Both the position numbers and the translations under genes were made by a program. Source: Cryptomeria japonica (lineage: Eukaryota; Streptophyta; Pinopsida; Cupressales; Cupressaceae). Taken from it: DNA of 64,000 nucleotides. Each line of letters begins with the position of its first letter. Within the stretch, counting starts at the first letter, position 1. The stretch covers positions 261,206,425 through 261,270,424 of the forward strand of contig NC_081415.1 of the NCBI RefSeq assembly GCF_030272615.1, in the 5' to 3' direction. Shown piece by piece: positions 21,586 through 33,273 of this stretch. Under the pieces are notes generated by a model that worked only from the letters and a program-made list of their open reading frames with translations, did no database searches and was not told where the DNA came from.

Positions 21586-24500
21586 ATGGCTTCCGCATCC
21601 CATACCAGTTCTAGTGCATCTGTCGAGTCTGCAAGTTTTATTCAACAAAAGTCTAAGTATAATGCCCTATCACAAGTCCCGACTAGTGTGATAGTAGAAG
21701 AGGGAATTTCTAACTACATAGATTGCAAGATTGAAGACCTAGGGTCTCTACCCATCCACTCCCTGTTAGGTATATTTTGTGGAAAGGATAAGAAGATCAA
21801 ATCGGAGTATGATATTTTGGAGAAGAAGAAGCTCCACAATGTTGTTTACTTCCTGGAGGATTTCACAGAGGATCATATAAGGATCATTCTAAGTAGAGTC
21901 CATGGTGACAAGATGTACCTGGAGAGAACACATGATATCACACCATAGGCAATTCATGATGTCATCGGTTTCTACAACACAAGGGAAGTCCCAGCCCTCA
22001 GGACGGTAAGCAAAACTGAAATGGCCAAGCTCACTGGTTCAGTGAGCGACTCATGAGGCATGACAGTCAATTCTATCAAGGATGATCTGATTAAGTATGC
22101 CTGCATGGTGATAGGCTACCAAGCATTCTCTGCTAGCAGAATTAACTCTGTATCTGCTACAGCGGTAAATGCCGCTTACCGGATGATAAAGGAGGATCCA
22201 TCATTTGATCTGTGCACTGGTATGCAGAGACAACTCTTGTTGAATCTGAAGTCGATCAAATAGGATAATGCACAAAGGTTCAAGTTTGGACAACTCCTGG
22301 TTGGGTTGTTCTTCTATTTCCAAGGCTACTTTCCAGGAGTAGGAGATGTCCAGTGGTTTGTTGACCAACCGGTGACCAAGCAAATCCAGGAAAGCATTTA
22401 AGCAATTGGAATCGGTTACCTTGACGTTCTGAACAAGTATTTTGATGAGTTCAGACAGGAAATGAGCCAAAGAATTAGGATATCAGGTGACATCATCAAG
22501 AAATATGAAGATGATATCTATTTCATCATCCAAGTGGATAAATGCATAATGGAGGCTGTTGAGCCCCGACAGGAAGAAGTGGAGCCAATGGGCTATGAGG
22601 TGATGTACAATATGTTGGAAGGGTATGCCTCTACCCTTATTGCCTCACCTTTTGACCCTAAGACAAAGAGGACCAGAACCTATCTAGAAAGGATTACACC
22701 AGTCGAGGAACCCTCTGCAAAGAAAGGAAAAGAACCTACAGTGAAGAAGGCAAAGGCAGTGCCTGCATCATCAGCACCGACTGCTACAGCTAGTCCTGCA
22801 ATGACCAAGAGGTCACCGACTAAGAAGAAACTTGAAGCGACACCTGCCAAAGTGTTCAAGAAAAAGAGGAAGACAAGGAATACCTCTCCAGACTTAGAGG
22901 AAACTTTGTCTGAGGAGCAACCCAAGAAGGTGAGACAGACAAGAAAGAAGACAAAGAATGAACTGGCATCATCGACACTGGTAAATATTGATATCTCCCC
23001 TACAAACCTTTGACACATTGTCAAAGAACTATAAAAAACATTAGAAGAAAAGTATTGAATGATTTAATTGATTATTTTGATGACTTTAACGATGATGAAA
23101 AGGAGGCGGTGGAAAAAGAAATAATTCAGTATTTATGTGTTAATGACCGGTCCCCTTCAGAAATTAGATCTAAAACACCAGATTCTTTGTATAAGTCCTT
23201 AGACAATAAATGGCGCATTGCCATAGAGCAGGAACAGGAAATGAGAGAAAAAGTTTTTGCTGAACATTTTCCTGATGTATCAAATTCAGAATTGTTCGAT
23301 GTAATGAACAAATACAAAGGTCTTTTCTTCATGAGAAGAAGAAGACTCCTATTACTGGAAGGAAAGGGTAAGGAAGTGCTCAAGGATACACACACTCATG
23401 CTCTAGATGCTCTAAAGATGCATCGAGTGGCTGAAGCCAACCGACAAGCTGAGAAAGAACCGGTTATATCCAAACCGGGCGAAGTACTTGATGATGAAGG
23501 AAATCCAGTTGATGAACCGGTCGACACTATTGATGTCGATGCCCTGGACGTAGAAGATGTTACTCAGGAAACACCATCTAAGGCAACTAGATAGGAGCAA
23601 CAAGCTGAATAAGTTAATAAGCAAGCCGAGGATAGATAGGAAGCGGCAAAGGAACAGGCAGAGAAGAGGAAAAAGGATGAAGAGAAGAAGAAGAAAAAGG
23701 ATGAAGAAGAGAAGAAGAAAAAGGATGAAGAGGAGAAGAAGAAAAAAGATGAAGTGGAGAAGAAGAAAAAGGAGGAAGAGGAGAAAAGAAAGGAAGATGA
23801 AGAGAAAAAGAAGCAAGAAGATGAAAGGAAAAAGAAGGAAGATGAAGATAAGGAACAAGAGAAGAAGAAGGAAGCAAAGAGGAATAAGAAGGAAGAGGAA
23901 GATAAGGAAGAAGAGAAGAAGAGAGAAGCAGAGAAAAAGAAAAACGCAGAGGAAGACAAAGCAGAAGAAAAGAGAAGAGAAGCGGCAAGGAATAAAGCAG
24001 AAGAGGATAAGGAACAAGAAGCGGCAAAGAGAACCCAGATGGAGACTCCGAAGGCAACTAGTAGTCAATCCAAACCGGTTGACCTCACCAGTCCTATCGA
24101 TCTCTAGTCTGCAAGTGAAACAGACCTAATGCAGAGCATCAAGGTTGCTCAAGAGCGCCTTGAAATTATTCGAAGGAAGAAGGAACAGGATGTAATTCAA
24201 GCAGCTGTGGACACTCTTACTGGTTTGATACCTGATACAAATCTTTCCAACACCGATTCATCACTAGCTAAACTTAAGCTCCTATGTACAATAGTGGATG
24301 ATCAGGTGCAGAGCCTAGAAGAGGCAGAGGAGGCAAATATCAAGAAGGAGCATCAAAAATCTCTTAATATAGCTCTGGTGAAGAAGTTGAATGAGCTCCG
24401 GTCTGAACTGCAAAAAGACCAAAAGGATATAAGGAACGCTCTAGATGAGGGGAATCTGCTACTCAACAAGATCTGCCAACCCCATCTCTTCTATGATGAT

Positions 24501-24692
24501 GTGCTAGCTCAGAAGCAAAAGCTTCAAACAGACTTGCAGTCCTACATGAGCACATTCAAGCCACCTTATGATTCCTTTACAACTTATGGGCAAACCGTTC
24601 ACCGGTTTCACATCCAGTTAGCAAAAATGGAGCAAGAGATCAGCACCCAGTCTAGAGATTTGCAGGAGCTACAACTGGTTCTACTCCCATGA
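21586..24692 (+). pseudogene. Large second ORF of the nested element, unknown, with Lys/Glu single-helix region
   Basis: Begins MASASHTSSSASVESASF. The first half (21586 to about 23040) is one phase with stops at 21946, 22054, 22261 and 22398, each one C-to-T step from Gln or Arg codons. A single frameshift near 23045 moves to the phase used to 24692. The order is an N-terminal globular domain with DFTEDHIRIILSRVHGDKMY (loosely like plant transposon-protein domains), a basic Ser/Thr/Lys-rich linker (22700-22960), a second globular region, a Lys/Glu-rich stretch of ~140 residues (23640-24060) expected to form one long charged helix, and a C-terminal coiled coil ending QELQLVLLP. No RT, integrase or transmembrane motif. 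About 1030 codons in all. The position after gag resembles neither a pol nor a standard env. Confidence 0.6.
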
Positions 24693-25198
24693 TTGCAAAT
24701 TCTTCAGAAGTGCTATCTGAACTTGGATGCCTTAACAGTTACATAGGAGATGAGCACAATTGATACCATGGAAGAACAAGTCTCCCAAACACAGACAAAA
24801 AAAGAAGTAGCCACCTCCCTACTTGAGTCCTGGTTTTTATTGATGAAACAATTCTTGCAGGACTTTAAATCTGTTTTTGACAAGTATCATTCCTTATTGT
24901 CATAAAATTTTATTATTTTTAATATCAAATGGAAACAAGGTTGTACTTTGTCATTGTTGGCAAAGGGGGAGAAGAATTCTATTTGGGAGAACTATCTGGT
25001 AATAAAAATTTTGATATATGCTCTAAATATCTCAATGTTTATGCTCTATATGCAAAAGTGTTATACATTGTATTGTTAAAGGTATAGTGTATATGCTTAG
25101 GGGGAGCAATTTTGCTAATGGCATGATTTTGTTGTGAAACACTTAGATGTCAAAATTTTATTTTCCTAAGTGTTGCCATCAATGCCAAAGGGGGAGAT
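24693..25198 (+). other. Multiple polypurine tracts before the 3' LTR
   Basis: AAAGGGGGAGA occurs at 25187-25197 directly before the LTR. Related tracts occur at 24962-24971 (AAAGGGGGAG) and 25099-25108 (AGGGGGAGCA), in addition to 21169. Repeated polypurine tracts near the 3' LTR are a described Sirevirus feature. Confidence 0.65.
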
Positions 25199-26260
25199 TG
25201 TTGGCATTTTTGATGTTTATGTTGTGATTGTCATTGATGGACACACACTTGCATTGAGATCTCCTTTATATGTATGAGTTAGAGCACAACCGATATTTGT
25301 TCCAACCGGTATGTTGTAGTATAGTCTTTAGACTATTGGTGTTTTACAGAATGTGTTTCTCGGTCTGAAGCGGCATGTTGACCCCAAGCGGTCCGTGGAT
25401 CCCAAGCGGTACAAGGGATCAAATCGGCAACCAGCATTTTGTATAAACCGGTAATACTTTGTGATGAGTTACCAACTGACATTTTGTGATGAGTTACCAT
25501 CCACCGATTGTTTGACGGTGCCGACACCTAAATGGTGCTTTTTGTGTTGTGGTACCAAGTATGTCCAGGTTCATTGAACCTAGGACATTGTTATGTAATC
25601 CTATTGGACCGACATGAAATGAGATTCCTTTATAAGGACATCATGTCTAGGGTTTTAGGTTGTTAATGTGGTTGTAGCAAAAGTTTATGTTGTTGCTAGG
25701 GTTTAAGGTGGTTGAGGAGTTGGAGAGAATATGAATGTGTAGAAGACTGAAGTAATGCTGGAGTGCATTAGGAACGAGCTATCAAGGATCTAACCAAGCA
25801 GTCTGTGCTACTAGCTAGATCAAACACTAGTTGATTACTCACATCTTTGACAAGTCTGTAGCCCTTAACCGGGTAGGCCCAAAAGCCTTTTGTAAATCCT
25901 CTAACAAGGTGATTCACATTTGTGGATCTAAAATCCTCTAGCAAGGTAGTCTTTAATCAGACTTATCTCCTAACAGAGATTGAGATTCCTAACAGGATCT
26001 GTTCTAGTAAAGAACATTGTAAGACCTTAACCAGTCTAGTTTCTATTCTGCAGATAGTTACTTGTGAGTTCCATCTCATCGTGGTTTTTGGGTTTCCACA
26101 TCAAAATCTCTTGTGTTATGGTGTTTTTGCTTCTGTGGGTGAATGCATTATTAGCTATTTGGTTTGCATGTGTGTTAACCGGTTTACTATTAGTATTGCA
26201 AAGTGTTTAAGTGCAGAGATTTTTGGCATACTAATTCACCCCCCCTCTTAGTATTCATCA
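25199..26260 (+). repeat. 3' LTR of the nested element
   Basis: 1062 bp, TGTTGGCATTTTT to TATTCATCA. Closely similar to the 5' LTR, so this insertion is younger than its host, as nesting requires. Confidence 0.92.
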
Positions 26261-26265
26261 GAAAC

Positions 26266-26586
26266 CTCATTGGTCAACACGGCTAGAGAGCATAACTTGT
26301 CGATAGCGGGTTGGAAACCCGTTTCGTTGGTCTATGGAAATTTGGTGGCACCCTCACTTGCATCTCTCCCACCCTCAAACAGGGCTTCCTTCAACCACTT
26401 CTTCTGCTTGAGAATACTCATGAGATCCCACAGTGAAACATGAGCCAGAGATTTCTTCAGCTGCTTCACAATGTCTACTATTGTGGGTGTAGGAACCTTT
26501 GGCTCTTTCGACTTATAGGGGATGAATTCTTTCCTCGGATAAGCGGGGCCAATCGCCAGTTGTTCGGGAGTTTTATCTACGGTTGC
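26266..26586 (-). pseudogene. Gag-protease linker of the 14 kb gypsy element
   Basis: A minus-strand frame continues from gag with phrases such as PAYPRKEFIPYKSKEPKV and AIDKLCSLAVLTNE. It joins the protease at 18692 across the nested insertion without a phase change. One stop is present near 26330. Confidence 0.65.
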
Positions 26587-27906
26587 TCATCCTGAAGTGC
26601 TGGTATTCTCCTTGGTGAAATGCCTCTTGGAGTGAAGATTATAATTTGACTGCACAAAGGGGGCTCCCTCCCTTGAAGTGGATGCGTCGTTGGTGAACAC
26701 TGCACCCTCGTCCTCCATCCAAGAAAATAGTGCACGATCTGGGGCAATTTCTGCCCCTTGTTGCAACGACATGCCCTGCATTTGAGCAACAAGAGACACA
26801 CTATCCATACCCAGAGATGTATAAACTGACTCATCCGACCTAATGCCTAGACTCCTTTTCTCGACAACTTTTTGCTGCAAATTTCCTCTCAGGCAATTCC
26901 TCGGAGCATGAGCATTGTTACATTGGAAGCACCAAGAATTGGTATCATCCACAAGGTTATTTTGACCTACTATCATCTCTTTACCAGTGTTTGGATAGAT
27001 AGTTTGCAATGGATTTGAGACCGGGACTATTTGGCCATTCGACTGAGCAGGCTTGTCAGTACGGTGATTGGCATGTTGGTTATGTTGGTATGGAGGTCAG
27101 CTCCCTTGGAAGTTCTGCTGGAAAGGGGGTCTGGTGGGCGAAACTTGGGCTCTCTTTAGATTGACAATCTTATAGGAGAAGGAACTCAACAGGTTCTTCA
27201 AATTGCTAACTTCGGCGGCCAAGGATGATGGCGGGGGAACGAGATAGGAGTACATAGATTGTGGGGTAGATGTGCTAGGAGAGGCTTCTTCGGGAATTTG
27301 AGGGGATATCTCAGGATAGACTGGCATGGTGGGGTGGGGGATGAGATTTCTAGCATCAATCAAATTATTTTATGCTTGGATTGCTATGTTGAATGCTTGC
27401 AGGAGACTATTGCCTCTAAGGGATTGAATCATCACTGATATATCAGAATTGAAAGCTTTTAAGTAGAATACAAATGCCATATCCATAGGAGGGCGGGCAA
27501 ATAGAGGTATCCTCTGCCAAGTCCTCTGAAATCTGAAATCAGTTAGTGCTTCCTAAGGGGCTCTCTTTATTGTGATCAATTGATGCATCAAGGATGATCT
27601 GTTAGCCTTATCGGAAAATCTCTGGAAAAAGCGGTCGCCCAAATAATCCCAGTCTCATATAGTATTAGGACCCAAAGATTTGAACCAATCCAAAGCTCTT
27701 CCCTTGAAAGAAGCTACGAGCAATCTCAAGGCCACATTTTGTTTAGTAATGCCACAGACAGTGGCTACATCTTGTAAATGTTCCCCAGGGGTTTTATAAC
27801 ATTCTCTAGTGAACTTGGGCACGACTTTTAGTGCGGCTACAGGGATGGGTCCCCAGACCATGGGCAGGGTTGGGGTAATAAGAGGGCTCCCGTTATCCCA
27901 GTTCAT
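26587..27906 (-). pseudogene. Gag of the 14 kb gypsy element
   Basis: Three open segments (27906-27655, 27363-27097, 27009-26587) share a phase. The start MNWDNGSPLITPTLP is the first Met in phase. The capsid region has VPKFTRECYKTPGEHLQDVA and ALRLLVASFKGRALDWFKSL, the plant retrotransposon gag pattern. A Pro/Ser-rich linker follows, then a knuckle CFQCNNAHAPRNC, one residue shorter than the CX2CX4HX4C norm, near 26930. Stops at 27652 and 27094 are single-base decay. Confidence 0.8.
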
Positions 27907-28106
27907 GAAATTCTTGGGGGGGAATATGTGCCATTGTTGTGAGGGAGACTGCAGGGAAGATGGACAAACTCTATGAGGATGAAGATATGGTCGAATGAAT
28001 GGTCACCAGGGGTGGTAAGAGTAGACTAGGATTCGAGGTTGTTTGACTCCTAGTAACAGACTAATGACTCATAAACTGGCTCAGAGTTTTATTTGAACTT
28101 TAAGTT

Positions 28107-28124
28107 GTCCTACCGAGCGTGCCA
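28107..28124 (-). other. Primer binding site candidate
   Basis: Minus-strand TGGCACGCTCGGTAGGAC, ten bases inside the 5' LTR end. It starts with TGG as a primer site should. I cannot assign the tRNA with confidence. Confidence 0.5.
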
Positions 28125-28134
28125 GAAAAAGAAC

Positions 28135-29252
28135 TGTTGACTCTAAATTTTACTTTGAAAGAAAACAACCTTATGGGAAATCATGTGATGGGGGACCAAT
28201 TGCGCAAGACTCACTGAATGACTTCCAGGTTTGAGAAGCTGTATCTTCTTTATGGTTTTGAAAAAAGGGGGAGAAGGAAAAACTCAAAACAACAAGATCT
28301 AAACTACTGAGACGATACGCCAAAGCATTTTTTTATAAATATTATCAGCATATAAAACCCAAAGATGTGTGGTTTTAAAGCCCATTCAATAATCTACATG
28401 TTTGGATAGAATCACAACTAAGATACAATCAAAATTCCTTTGCAACATAAAGAAATATCAATCATGCATCTACTAGATAACAAGTGCAAAACATAGTTTA
28501 ATCGACAAAATCTTAGAATTTTTTTTTAAGTTATCAGAATCACAATAGAAAGCACAAGAAACCACCTAAACATGCTAAAAAGATGCATCACAAAGACCGC
28601 AGGCACAATTTGATTAACCTTCTTCAGAAAACAGTAACAACTAAAAGGCCAAAATTCTAACTAAGAAAACTTAATTGTTTCTTTTTAAAGTTCTGAACTC
28701 CCATAATAGGGAAAACACAAGCATAAATAGAGCCCATGGCTCTTCTAACAGCCCAAACATCCACCAACCGAGCACAACCACCCCTGAAACAAAAAAGACA
28801 TGTCGTGGCACTCTGCAGGAACACACCCAGCAAAACGGCCTCCGAAGTTGTTAATCTCACCTAGCCGCAATGATCTTCCTACCTGCCTGAACAGAAAAAC
28901 CATGTCATGGCACTCCGTAGGAAAACCCATCGAAGGACACGCGGAAGAATAGAGGAAACTCTATAGAAGAGCCTCCCAACCGAAAAACTACCAACAACAT
29001 GGAGAGGCTTGGTGTCTCCATCTTTCTCAAACCACGAGGCGGGGCCCAAAAGCAAATCCGAGTCACTAGAACCGATCCATTTGTCACCTCCAGACTCTTG
29101 GAGACTTTGAAACATAAAATACAGGCCGCCGGGGAAATGTTGAGATGACACTTGGCTCGTACATCGAGCGCATATGGAAAGCTAAAGAAAGAAAAGAAGC
29201 ATCCTGATCAAAAAAATTTGCCCACTGACTTTAACTGAAAACAATGTGAACA
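28135..29252 (-). repeat. 5' LTR of the 14 kb gypsy element
   Basis: 1118 bp, partner of 7671-8791. Followed immediately by the target duplication agacc at 29253-29257. Confidence 0.95.
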
Positions 29253-29257
29253 AGACC

Positions 29258-31376
29258 ATCTTCCAAACACCCTGCTTCTTAATGAAGAGTTTGGTTTTCT
29301 CAGTTTCTAGTTTGGTTTCTTGAATTAGGATAAGCTCAAAATTCCATGAAAATATGTTGTGCTTTATGATGCGCTACTTGTTAGGGGCATACATTCCATG
29401 TAGTGATTTTCATTGCTCCCTAGGAAGGACCTTACCCTTCCTTAAGTTAAAAAAGGAGGTCAACTTGTCCTGGTATTTTTCCAGGCCATCCTTAGACTTT
29501 AATTCACCCAAATATTTCCTACCTCTTCTTTTAGCCTCTTTCACACACTTTGGGTTGTCTTTACTCTGTCCATTTTGTAGAATGCCAGTTTATATCCATC
29601 CTTACCAACCTCCAAGGCCAAGGGATTTCCTGCCTCTACATTCCCCATTTGAGAATTGATTTGGTAGGCAGATTCAAGATGTGTCTCTTGGATATTTCCT
29701 TCTGCCTCAATTTCTTCATCAATATCCATGGATTCCAAAAAAAATTATATTAAGAACTGCTTCTTTGTAGCTTTTTCTTCAGGATCTACCACTTATTTTT
29801 GAATCCTAGCAGCTCATATGCTACTTCCAATTGTAGCTGAGTTTCTTGAGGGTCAGGGATCCTTTCTATTGTTTGATCATTATTATCCTGGATCTCATTA
29901 TGCTCTGTGCTATTAAGCCCCTACACTTGATCCTCCTCATATTATAGAATTTCAATCTGGTTCTCCACTTCTACCCTACGATTGTTTGTATCTCTGAGCA
30001 ATTGTTTGAGAGACATTTTACTACATGTCAAATGATTATCTTCTGCCTCAAGTAAACTAGGAGGATGCTTCATTTGAGGGGATTCTAGAGACGATCCACA
30101 CTGGTTAATCCTCGAGGGTTCTATAAAAAACCCTCCCTTTTCCATATTTAGTTTAATCACCACATAATGTTTGGGAGTTGGATTAAAGTTATCCTTAGTT
30201 TTCTTATCAGTTTTACATAAATATTTAAGCAATATATCTGATTCATCAATTTCTCCTTCATAAAGGGAAGGGGCTAAAGTCCTTTTTCCGTCATTAGTTC
30301 TAGGGGATCAAACTAGTTGATCTTGGGGGTCCACATTCAGAAGATTTTTATGGGATTCGATTTATCTTCCCTATCTAGGCATTGACACCCAATAAAGGTT
30401 CCCAGTTAATGACCAATTGCTTTTAGGATTTGTGGGAAGTGATATTCTACTGGGAGTGACCCCAAGTTTACCCATATAGGGGTTTTTTTAGGCTTATAAG
30501 ATTTAGGATCAAAATTAGGAAACCATTCAGAACGAGAAAAAAAATATCCTCTAAAAAATTTCAAATCTCCATGTAAGATTTCATGTTTTACATCCTTATT
30601 TTTGCAGAGTATGAATAGATAATCATTTTCAAGGTTAGAAATACTTACCTGGCCTAGGAATTTGAAATCCCACCTATCAATAATTTTTTGAATCGGTTGA
30701 ATTCGACCACTCCACTTTGCCAAAATCCCCAGATTTGAATAAAGTTCCCAAATGGGTTGCATCAGTTTCGGGGCTAGATTGATGGAGCTCTTTCCTTGTT
30801 CCGAATTCACTTTTGCTTTTGGCTGATTTCTATTGGAGACAAAAGACCTATATTTCCCAATTGGAATACAATTTTCTCCCGTTGTAGGATATGGCCTATT
30901 TTTGTGTAGCCTAGGACCAGATGAACCATTCTTTTGGGAATTCTTTCTTGAATGACCTACAAAGCAGGAATTGGGGTGATTGCTTTTTTCCTGAGCCAAA
31001 AATCGCTTTTTGTATTTTAGTGGATGGAAGATTTTCCATTCACCATTAGAATTTGGGGAGAAGGCGTGGGGGTTAGAAATTGAGGTCTCTTTGCGGGAAG
31101 ATTGAGAGCACTTATCAACCCATCAACCATTCTCAAAAACCCATTGAGGGTGGGGGGAATTTTCAGAGCACAAAGAGATCCCTGTGGAATAGACTTGAGG
31201 AGCAACATACTTCTTTCGAGGGGGAGGAACAAGAGGACAATGAACCCTCAGAGCTGGTTGTTGCGACAAACTTCCCTGCCTAAGCGCACCCTGAATGGGT
31301 CTTCGAGCCTGCCTTCTTTGGGATGAGGGTTTTTTGGAGATCTTGGCAAATTTGTTTTGCATTTTTTAATTTTTAG
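29258..31376 (-). pseudogene. L1-type LINE: ORF1 and start of ORF2 endonuclease (proximal half)
   Basis: ORF1 starts MQNKFAKISKK at 31362 on the minus strand. A stop occurs at 31123-31125, and the same phase resumes through 30999-30406. That part has the DUF4283-type nucleic-acid-binding region of plant L1 ORF1 proteins: FLGQVSISNLENDYLFI, LKFFRGYFFSRSEWFP, TPIWVNLGSLPVEY. The C-terminal part is fragmentary (30232-29942, 29738-29541). ORF2 begins near 29400, and ELILIQETKLETEKTKLF is the endonuclease N-terminal block. It reads into GVWKMV at 29258 and resumes with SVGAEGDSRGLRVIWDP at 7669, which proves the two pieces are one LINE. Confidence 0.88.
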
Positions 31377-32985
31377 AGCAAAGCGCTTTAATTATTCAAG
31401 TATGTTCATTTTATTTTTCAAAAAATATCATATTGCATAGTTCTTAATTTATTGGAACATGTATATTATAATTTTAAAACAAACCTTTATTAGAACATGC
31501 AAATTTTAATTTTAAAGCAAACCTTATAGTTAAATTTGAGAACAAAGACGCTTTTGGTTCAAAAGGATAACAATTTCTTCAAATAGAAAATTAGAAGCAA
31601 TAAGAAAAAGAAAAATACATTTCTTTGTTTGTATGTCTTTGTGGCTTCATGTATAGTAATGAAGTTTGAGTTGCATTTTCTATATTTTAAAACACACTTT
31701 TGTAAACAATGAGTGTGTAAGTTGAAACTTCTTAAATATAATGTTATTAGTAGGCAAGGAAGTTGAAAGGTTTTGGTTTATTATTTTAATTGTATTGCTT
31801 TAGTGATATTCCTTTTTTCTTTTGTGATATTTTTTTACGTCTTGATGAAGAACCTAAAATACTGTTTAAGATTATTTTTCATAGTAATCTCTAGTTTGTT
31901 CTAGGTTTACAAAGAATTTAAGGACAACAAACATGCCAATATTATAATCTTCCTAGAATGTAACACATTTATTCTACTAGATAAACACTCCCACTTTCTC
32001 ATTAGATTCTGAGCTATGTACACCTTTCCTTCACAATTAATTTCTTGAAGCTAACATTTATTTTTAAATTATCTAAACATCAACACTTATTAATTAATCT
32101 AGATTGATTTATGTTGTATACAATTTATAATTAGTACTAAAGACACTTCTTTGTCAAAAATAAATATTTCTAAAAGAATTAGTGTGCCATGTGACATATA
32201 AATCATGTTTAAATTGAACAAGCAACTAAAACCATGATAATAAAATCTTAATAAGGGCAAAAGAAAAATTCTAATAAGTGAGAATGAAAAAGAATAAAAT
32301 GATTGCTAACCAAATATTGACAAATTATCAATACAATTTTAAAAAACACCATAATGAGTGAATTTATAATTAGATTAAACCATCAAAAAATTAAAATAAC
32401 ATTTTTAAACTAATATTTGCAAGAAAAGAATTAATTAACACTAAATCTAGACAACTAACACTAAATGTCCTAATGTTGATTATTCGAGGGTTAATTTGTG
32501 CACATTTTCAAAGTTGCAAATTCAATCCAAAGCTTTGAGTAATTTATACATGTTTCCAAACTTAGAGGAGCATGCCCTAATGACATTGAAAGTGCAATTC
32601 AATGTTGATTATTCCCTTAGTAAAAATTAATTAATATTTATTTTAAGATAAATATTTTAACAAAAAATGTTTACTTAATTTATACAAATAGAATAAAAGA
32701 AATACCATTTTTATTTTTTACAAGTTTGCCTATGATTCCTCCACATTGACAATGAGGTTTCTTAATATAAGATACCTACATTAATCACAATTTATGTAAG
32801 GAAAGTAATGCGCGATTAAAATTTAAACTTAAAAAGTGGAGTGATGCAGATTACAAGTGACATTTTACAAATCTACAAGATAGGTATCAAGAATTAAAAA
32901 TGAAGCCACTAATAAAAATCAATCCATTTGTAATTGCTAAACCTCAAACATATCTTATAGTTTGTACAAATGATGGAATCCTTCA
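31377..32985. other. AT-rich intergenic DNA, nothing recognised
   Basis: Very AT-rich with long A and T runs and no reading frame above background on either strand. The first bases may include the 5' leader of the LINE. Confidence 0.6.
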
Positions 32986-33118
32986 AAATAATGGAAACAA
33001 CAAACACAAACTTCTAGAAGAATGCAAACAACAAATGCAAACTACAATGATGGAATGCTATGAGAACAACAAATGCAAACTACAATAATGGAATGCTATG
33101 AGAAAAATAAATGTACAA
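32986..33118 (+). repeat. Short tandem repeat, ~38-bp unit
   Basis: Two good and one partial copies of a unit reading roughly ACAACAAATGCAAACTACAA then TGGAATGCTATGAG. A related copy (ATGCAAACTGCAAT...GGAATGCTA) appears at 36044-36070, just beyond the LINE that follows, so the LINE probably inserted into this repeat. Confidence 0.6.
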
Positions 33119-33273
33119 ACTACAAACAATTTATCTATGCGCCCCGCAAATAACATTCACTTCTAGGGTGATTTCAAAATGACTGCCGCACCCACTCAAA
33201 CAACGATTACAAAATACACTATAGCAAAATGTGTTGCTATCTTCAACAACTCTCTCACACACGTAATTCTTGA

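Larger units (their letters stand above)
18693..26260 (+). mobile_element. Sirevirus-like non-autonomous LTR retrotransposon nested in gypsy protease
   Basis: Direct LTRs (18693-19826 and 25199-26260) begin T(G/A)TTGGCATTTTT and end TATTCATCA. The left flank is aaaac and the right flank gaaac, a 5-bp duplication with one mismatch. TGGTATCAGAGC follows the first LTR, and AAAGGGGGAGA precedes the second. Several further AGGGGGAG tracts occur, a trait of Sireviruses (copia). Inside are a gag-like zinc-knuckle ORF and a second large ORF. RT and integrase motifs were looked for in all frames and not found, so mobilisation would need enzymes in trans. The orientation is opposite to the host element. 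Confidence 0.9.
7671..29252 (-). mobile_element. Complete ~14 kb Ty3/gypsy retrotransposon with nested passenger
   Basis: Two direct copies of about 1.12 kb begin TGTTCACATTG on the minus strand and end GAGTCAACA. They are flanked by a perfect 5-bp duplication agacc (7666-7670 and 29253-29257). Deleting the element and one agacc restores an uninterrupted LINE endonuclease frame, which proves the boundaries. The order on the minus strand is LTR, primer site, gag, protease, RNase H-like domain, RT, RNase H, integrase, antisense ORF, long sense ORF, LTR. A 7.57 kb element (18693-26260) sits inside the protease; without it and its 5-bp duplication the element is 14.0 kb. Confidence 0.95.

Noticed and set aside
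23412-24068. Minus-strand ORFs rich in Phe, Ser and Leu (up to 218 residues)
   Set aside because: They are the complement of the Lys/Glu purine-only tract of the plus-strand ORF; no membrane protein is implied.
31080-31326. Plus-strand ORFs of 67-74 residues
   Set aside because: Antisense shadows of LINE ORF1.
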